Below are positions 6,757-9,457 of a stretch of 9,457 bases of DNA, in pieces. The DNA comes from Acetobacteraceae bacterium (GTDB taxonomy: Bacteria; Pseudomonadota; Alphaproteobacteria; Acetobacterales; Acetobacteraceae), in NCBI GenBank assembly GCA_947478535.1, contig CANJXD010000200.1, positions 1 to 9,457 on the forward strand, read 5' to 3'. Under the pieces are notes generated by a model that was not told where the DNA came from, made no database searches, and saw only the letters and a program-made list of their open reading frames with translations. The position numbers and the translations under genes were made by a program. Every line of letters starts with the position of its first letter. Position 1 is the stretch's first letter.

Positions 6757-9214
6757 GCCGGGCCTCCAGTGGCGCGGCCTGGCCGAGCAGCCATTCGGCG
6801 CTGCCGCCGCCCAGCTGCAGCTGGCGCCGCACCGGCGGCCGCGCCGCCAGCAGCGCGGGCAGCCGGTCGCCGGCGAACAGCGCCAGCAGCTCCGCCGCCG
6901 TGTCCAGCGCCAGGCCGCGTTCCGGCGCATGGGCCTGCACCGCGGGCCAGAGATTGCCGCCCGCCGCCCTGACCAGCACGAAGGCGCCACCCGCCATGGC
7001 CTCGTGCACGGTGAAGGAGAAGGTCTCGTGGCAGAGCGACCAGTTGACGACGATGTCCACCTCATGCGCCGCCACCGCCTCGGCCATGGTGGAGGCGGCG
7101 CCGGGCTGCACCGGCACGCAGCGCAGCCCCGGCGGCAGCGGCGGGCCGTGGTCCAGGCCCAGTTGCAGGAACAGGTAGCGCGGGTCGGCCGCGCAACGCT
7201 CCGCCAGGTCGGCGAAGACCTGCCAGCCCTTGTGGTAGTCGCGCGTGCCGAGATGCGCCACGCGCAGCCGGCGGCCGGGCGCGCGCGGCGGCAGCGGCAG
7301 GGCGGCGGCGGCCAGCCGGGCAGGGGGCAGCACCGCCGCGGGCAGCCCGGCATCGCCGCCATGCCGCTGCCAGAACGCCAGCGCCAGCGGCGACGGCGCC
7401 AGCAGCTGCGGCCGGGCGGCGCCGAGGAAGCTGCGCATTCGCGCCAGGTGCCGGCCGCGCGCCGGGCCGTGGGCGCAGATGCCGCAGGCGGCGCTGCCTT
7501 CGGGCGGGGCGCCGCAGAAGACTAGGTCGTTGCGCAGCATCGGCGGGCTGACGCAGAGCGAGGCATAGTCGTGCAGCCAGAACAGCGGCTGGCCCGCCCG
7601 CGCGGCCCGCAGCAGCGCCAGCACCTGCTCCGGCGCATGGCCGGCCAGGTGATGCACCACCACCGCCCGGACCTGGCCCTGCACGCCGGCCTCGGCCAGG
7701 GCGGCCCGCAGCGTGGCCACCGGCACCGCACCCAGCGCCGTGCCGTTGCTGCGCAGCCGCAGCAGCGTCACCTCCGCCGGGTCGGCCAGGGCGTGGCGGG
7801 AAACCAGCGGGGCCAGGTGCAGGTAGCCGATGCCGGCGGCGGCGAAGGCGCGTTCCTCGGCCGCCAGCACGTTCTGCACGCCGCCACAGTTCACCGCGTA
7901 GTCGTCGTGGCTGAAGGCCACCACCACCGGCCCGGCCAGCGCCGCCCGCAGCGCTGCGGCCGACACCAGCGCGACCGCCGGTGCCGCCGGCGGCTCGGCC
8001 TGGCGTGCCCTGGCCCAGGCGGCGTCCAGCACCCGCAGCGGCAGCGCAGGCTCGGCAGGGGTCAGGGCAGCCGGGGCGGGGGTGGCGGCCGGCCGCGGCC
8101 GCAGCCCCGCCAGGTGGTCGGCCAGCAGCGCCAGCGGCGTGGGCGAGGCGGCCGGCACCAATGCCGGCCAGTCGGCCGCTTCCGGCAGGCGGACGGGGTT
8201 GCGCAGCACCAGCTCGGTCTTCAGGAACGGGAACCCGGCCTGGTGCACCAGCAGGGCGGCGAAGTGGTGCACGGGGTTGAGCGGCAGGTCCAGCAGCGCG
8301 CGGCGCAGCGCCGCCACGCCGGGCGGGGGGTGCTGCGCCAGCGAGGGCAGCGCGGCCAGCAGGCCGGCCCGGGCTTCCTCCGACGCCACCATGGCGTTCT
8401 CCAGCGCCGCATAGCCCCACAGCGCCGCCACCCGATGCCCGCGCGCCCGGGCGAAGCAGGACAGCGCAATCTCGCCGCGGCGCACCATGCGGTGCTTGCT
8501 GGCGCTCAATGGCACCCGCCGCAGGAAGGCGAGCACATCGGCGATGGCGCCGCTGCCGCGGGCCAGCAGGAAGTAGCTTTGCAGGTGCGGCGCGTGCTGC
8601 ACGCTGTCCGTCAGGCCGAACAGCCCATCGCCGGCCGCGCGCAGGCTTGCCAGCGGCTGGTCCAGCGGGTGCAGCGGCCCCAGCACCGAATCATTCACCA
8701 GCAGCAACTCCGCCAGCGGCTCGGCCGCCTGGGTGGCAACCGCCAACGCGTCGGACCAGGCGCCGAAGTCGAAGCCGTGGTTGCGCCGATGCAGCACCAG
8801 CTCGGCAATGCCGCAGACCGCCTGCCAGGAGGCCGCGTCGAGGCTTTCGGCGGAGGAGACGAAGACGACGCGGAAGCCGAGGCGCACATAGTCGCGCAGC
8901 TGGTGCAGCACCATCTCGCTGATGCCGCCATGCGCGGAATAATGCGCGTAGAGCGCCAGCGACGCCCCGCCGCCCGCCGCCACCCCGGGCGCGGCGTGGT
9001 ACAGCCGCGCCGCGGGGCCGGCGCGGCGTTCCCGCTGGTCCTGCAGCAGCACGCGGCCGGCGCCCAGCGCCAGCGACCAGGCGGCGCCGAGCTTCCTGGC
9101 GGCAACCCAAAGCGGCTCCAGCGGGCGGATCCGTTGCCGGCGATAGGGCTGGTCGGTGACGAGCGTGGGTGCGGTCGGCGCCATCCGGCGGTCCGGAAAC
9201 TCTGCTGGAAGCAT
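6749..9214 (-). CDS. Rhamnan-synthesis-F-like / GT-B glycosyltransferase fusion
   Basis: This 821-residue protein has two parts. Residues about 85-360 match the RgpF-type (rhamnan synthesis F) domain: LALYAHYSAHGGISEMV, NHGFDFGAWSDAL, LLVNDSVLGPL, HLQSYFLL, and the closing LNPVHHF and FPFLKTELVLRNP. Residues about 430-815 form a GT-B glycosyltransferase: CGGVQNVLAAE, VVHHLAG, LFWLHDYASLCVSP with a Cys cluster (CG..ACGIC), VAHLGTRDYHKGW, and the nucleotide-sugar motif CHETFSFTVHEAMAGG with its two Glu. It would act on the cytoplasmic side to extend a polysaccharide, possibly adding rhamnose-type sugars. ATG 9214 is preceded by GGGAG about 12 nt upstream; a later ATG at 9184 is possible. It is the first gene of the leftward operon, only about 100 bp from the right IS end. 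The last 8 bases overlap the next gene. The frame is intact throughout. Confidence 0.85.
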   Translation of the reverse strand: MLPAEFPDRRMAPTAPTLVTDQPYRRQRIRPLEPLWVAARKLGAAWSLALGAGRVLLQDQRERRAGPAARLYHAAPGVAAGGGASLALYAHYSAHGGISEMVLHQLRDYVRLGFRVVFVSSAESLDAASWQAVCGIAELVLHRRNHGFDFGAWSDALAVATQAAEPLAELLLVNDSVLGPLHPLDQPLASLRAAGDGLFGLTDSVQHAPHLQSYFLLARGSGAIADVLAFLRRVPLSASKHRMVRRGEIALSCFARARGHRVAALWGYAALENAMVASEEARAGLLAALPSLAQHPPPGVAALRRALLDLPLNPVHHFAALLVHQAGFPFLKTELVLRNPVRLPEAADWPALVPAASPTPLALLADHLAGLRPRPAATPAPAALTPAEPALPLRVLDAAWARARQAEPPAAPAVALVSAAALRAALAGPVVVAFSHDDYAVNCGGVQNVLAAEERAFAAAGIGYLHLAPLVSRHALADPAEVTLLRLRSNGTALGAVPVATLRAALAEAGVQGQVRAVVVHHLAGHAPEQVLALLRAARAGQPLFWLHDYASLCVSPPMLRNDLVFCGAPPEGSAACGICAHGPARGRHLARMRSFLGAARPQLLAPSPLALAFWQRHGGDAGLPAAVLPPARLAAAALPLPPRAPGRRLRVAHLGTRDYHKGWQVFADLAERCAADPRYLFLQLGLDHGPPLPPGLRCVPVQPGAASTMAEAVAAHEVDIVVNWSLCHETFSFTVHEAMAGGAFVLVRAAGGNLWPAVQAHAPERGLALDTAAELLALFAGDRLPALLAARPPVRRQLQLGGGSAEWLLGQAAPLEARHG

Positions 9215-9309
9215 GGTTCAGTCTCGCTCCCGAAGGGGGGCCCAGTCGGTCGGGCGAAGTGGCGCAGTAATATCCGGTGCTTCGGCATCCCGCCATAGTT
9301 GTTGCCGCA
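9215..9309 (-). promoter_or_regulatory. Upstream region of the leftward operon
   Basis: These 95 bases separate the right IS boundary from the operon start. The inward -35 TTGACA of the right IS (9322-9317) has no good partner: the 17-bp position reads ACTATG and the 19-bp position TATGGC. A native TATTAC (9272-9267) lacks a clear -35. So a promoter must exist here or in the IS, but I cannot place it. Confidence 0.35.
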
Positions 9310-9457
9310 CGGAACGTGTCAACGACTTTGATACACCCGGGTTCGTAATTTAGGCTCGTGTCCCGACCCTCGGCCCGTATTGCTCAGGGACAAGGAAGCT
9401 GACCGGCGGCCGTGCCGGGTCTGGCTGGACGAATGTCACGACGGCCTCGCGGGTGCG
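9310..9457 (-). repeat. 148-bp inverted repeat, right arm
   Basis: Reverse complement of 436-583 with 16 mismatches and no gaps. It runs to the window edge. Together with the left arm it brackets 8726 bp of cargo (584-9309). Confidence 0.93.
9317..9457 (-). mobile_element. IS3-family element, 3' tail of an inverted copy (right copy, partial)
   Basis: The stretch begins TGTCAACGACTTTGATACA, the mirror of the left element's end, and continues into the same tail sequence. The transposase stop of this copy would lie about 145 bp beyond the window edge if spacing matches the left copy. At 89 percent identity it is a related element and not a recent duplicate. Identification depends on homology to the left tail, since no coding part is visible. 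Confidence 0.7.

Noticed and set aside
7571..9298. 575-codon rightward open frame opposite the RgpF/GT-B gene
   Set aside because: Product is Gln/Arg/Gly-rich without family motifs, and the opposite strand has well-conserved enzyme motifs throughout.
9292..9322. Hybrid promoter at the right IS junction driving the operon
   Set aside because: TTGACA is present, but no acceptable -10 lies at 16-18 bp; the best TAT-containing hexamer is at 19 bp and matches three of six.

Overview
The window is very GC-rich DNA with dense, overlapping reading frames. The base composition, codon choice and gene types suggest an alphaproteobacterium, perhaps Acetobacteraceae (Roseomonas-like); this is an inference from sequence style, not a database match. 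The content is an accessory island: surface-glycan genes held between two inverted insertion-sequence (IS) ends.

Layout. Bases 1-291 are the 3' end of an IS3-family transposase, followed by the non-coding tail of that element to about 576-583. Bases 9310-9457 carry an inverted, ungapped copy of the same tail (148 bp, 132 identical by hand count). About 8.7 kb of cargo (584-9309) therefore lies between two IS ends whose 3' sides both face inward. The left end carries an outward TTGACA that sits exactly 17 bp from a TATCAT in the cargo, so the junction itself looks like a strong hybrid promoter.

Cargo. One rightward gene (813-2624) encodes a protein with two sulfotransferase domains in tandem. 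It meets, tail to tail with a 4-bp overlap, a leftward five-gene operon that starts at 9214. In order of transcription the operon encodes: an 821-residue fusion of a rhamnan-synthesis-F-like domain with a GT-B glycosyltransferase; a GT8-like glycosyltransferase; a DUF6270-type protein; a polytopic membrane protein resembling GT-C enzymes; and a GT2 glycosyltransferase with a membrane-anchored C-terminus. Junctions are an 8-bp overlap, a 2-bp gap, an ATGA overlap (if one frame break is corrected) and a 14-bp overlap, so the genes are probably translationally coupled. Strong GGAGG-type ribosome binding sites precede three of them.

Condition. Two neighbouring operon genes look frame-disrupted: the membrane-protein gene near 4405, and the DUF6270 gene at its 3' end, where a perfect 20-bp palindrome sits just before the next start codon. 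They may be real decay after mobilisation or assembly errors. Together the genes suggest synthesis, export or decoration of a sulfated surface polysaccharide, acquired or moved as an IS-bracketed block. No RNA genes, CRISPR arrays or convincing terminators were seen.
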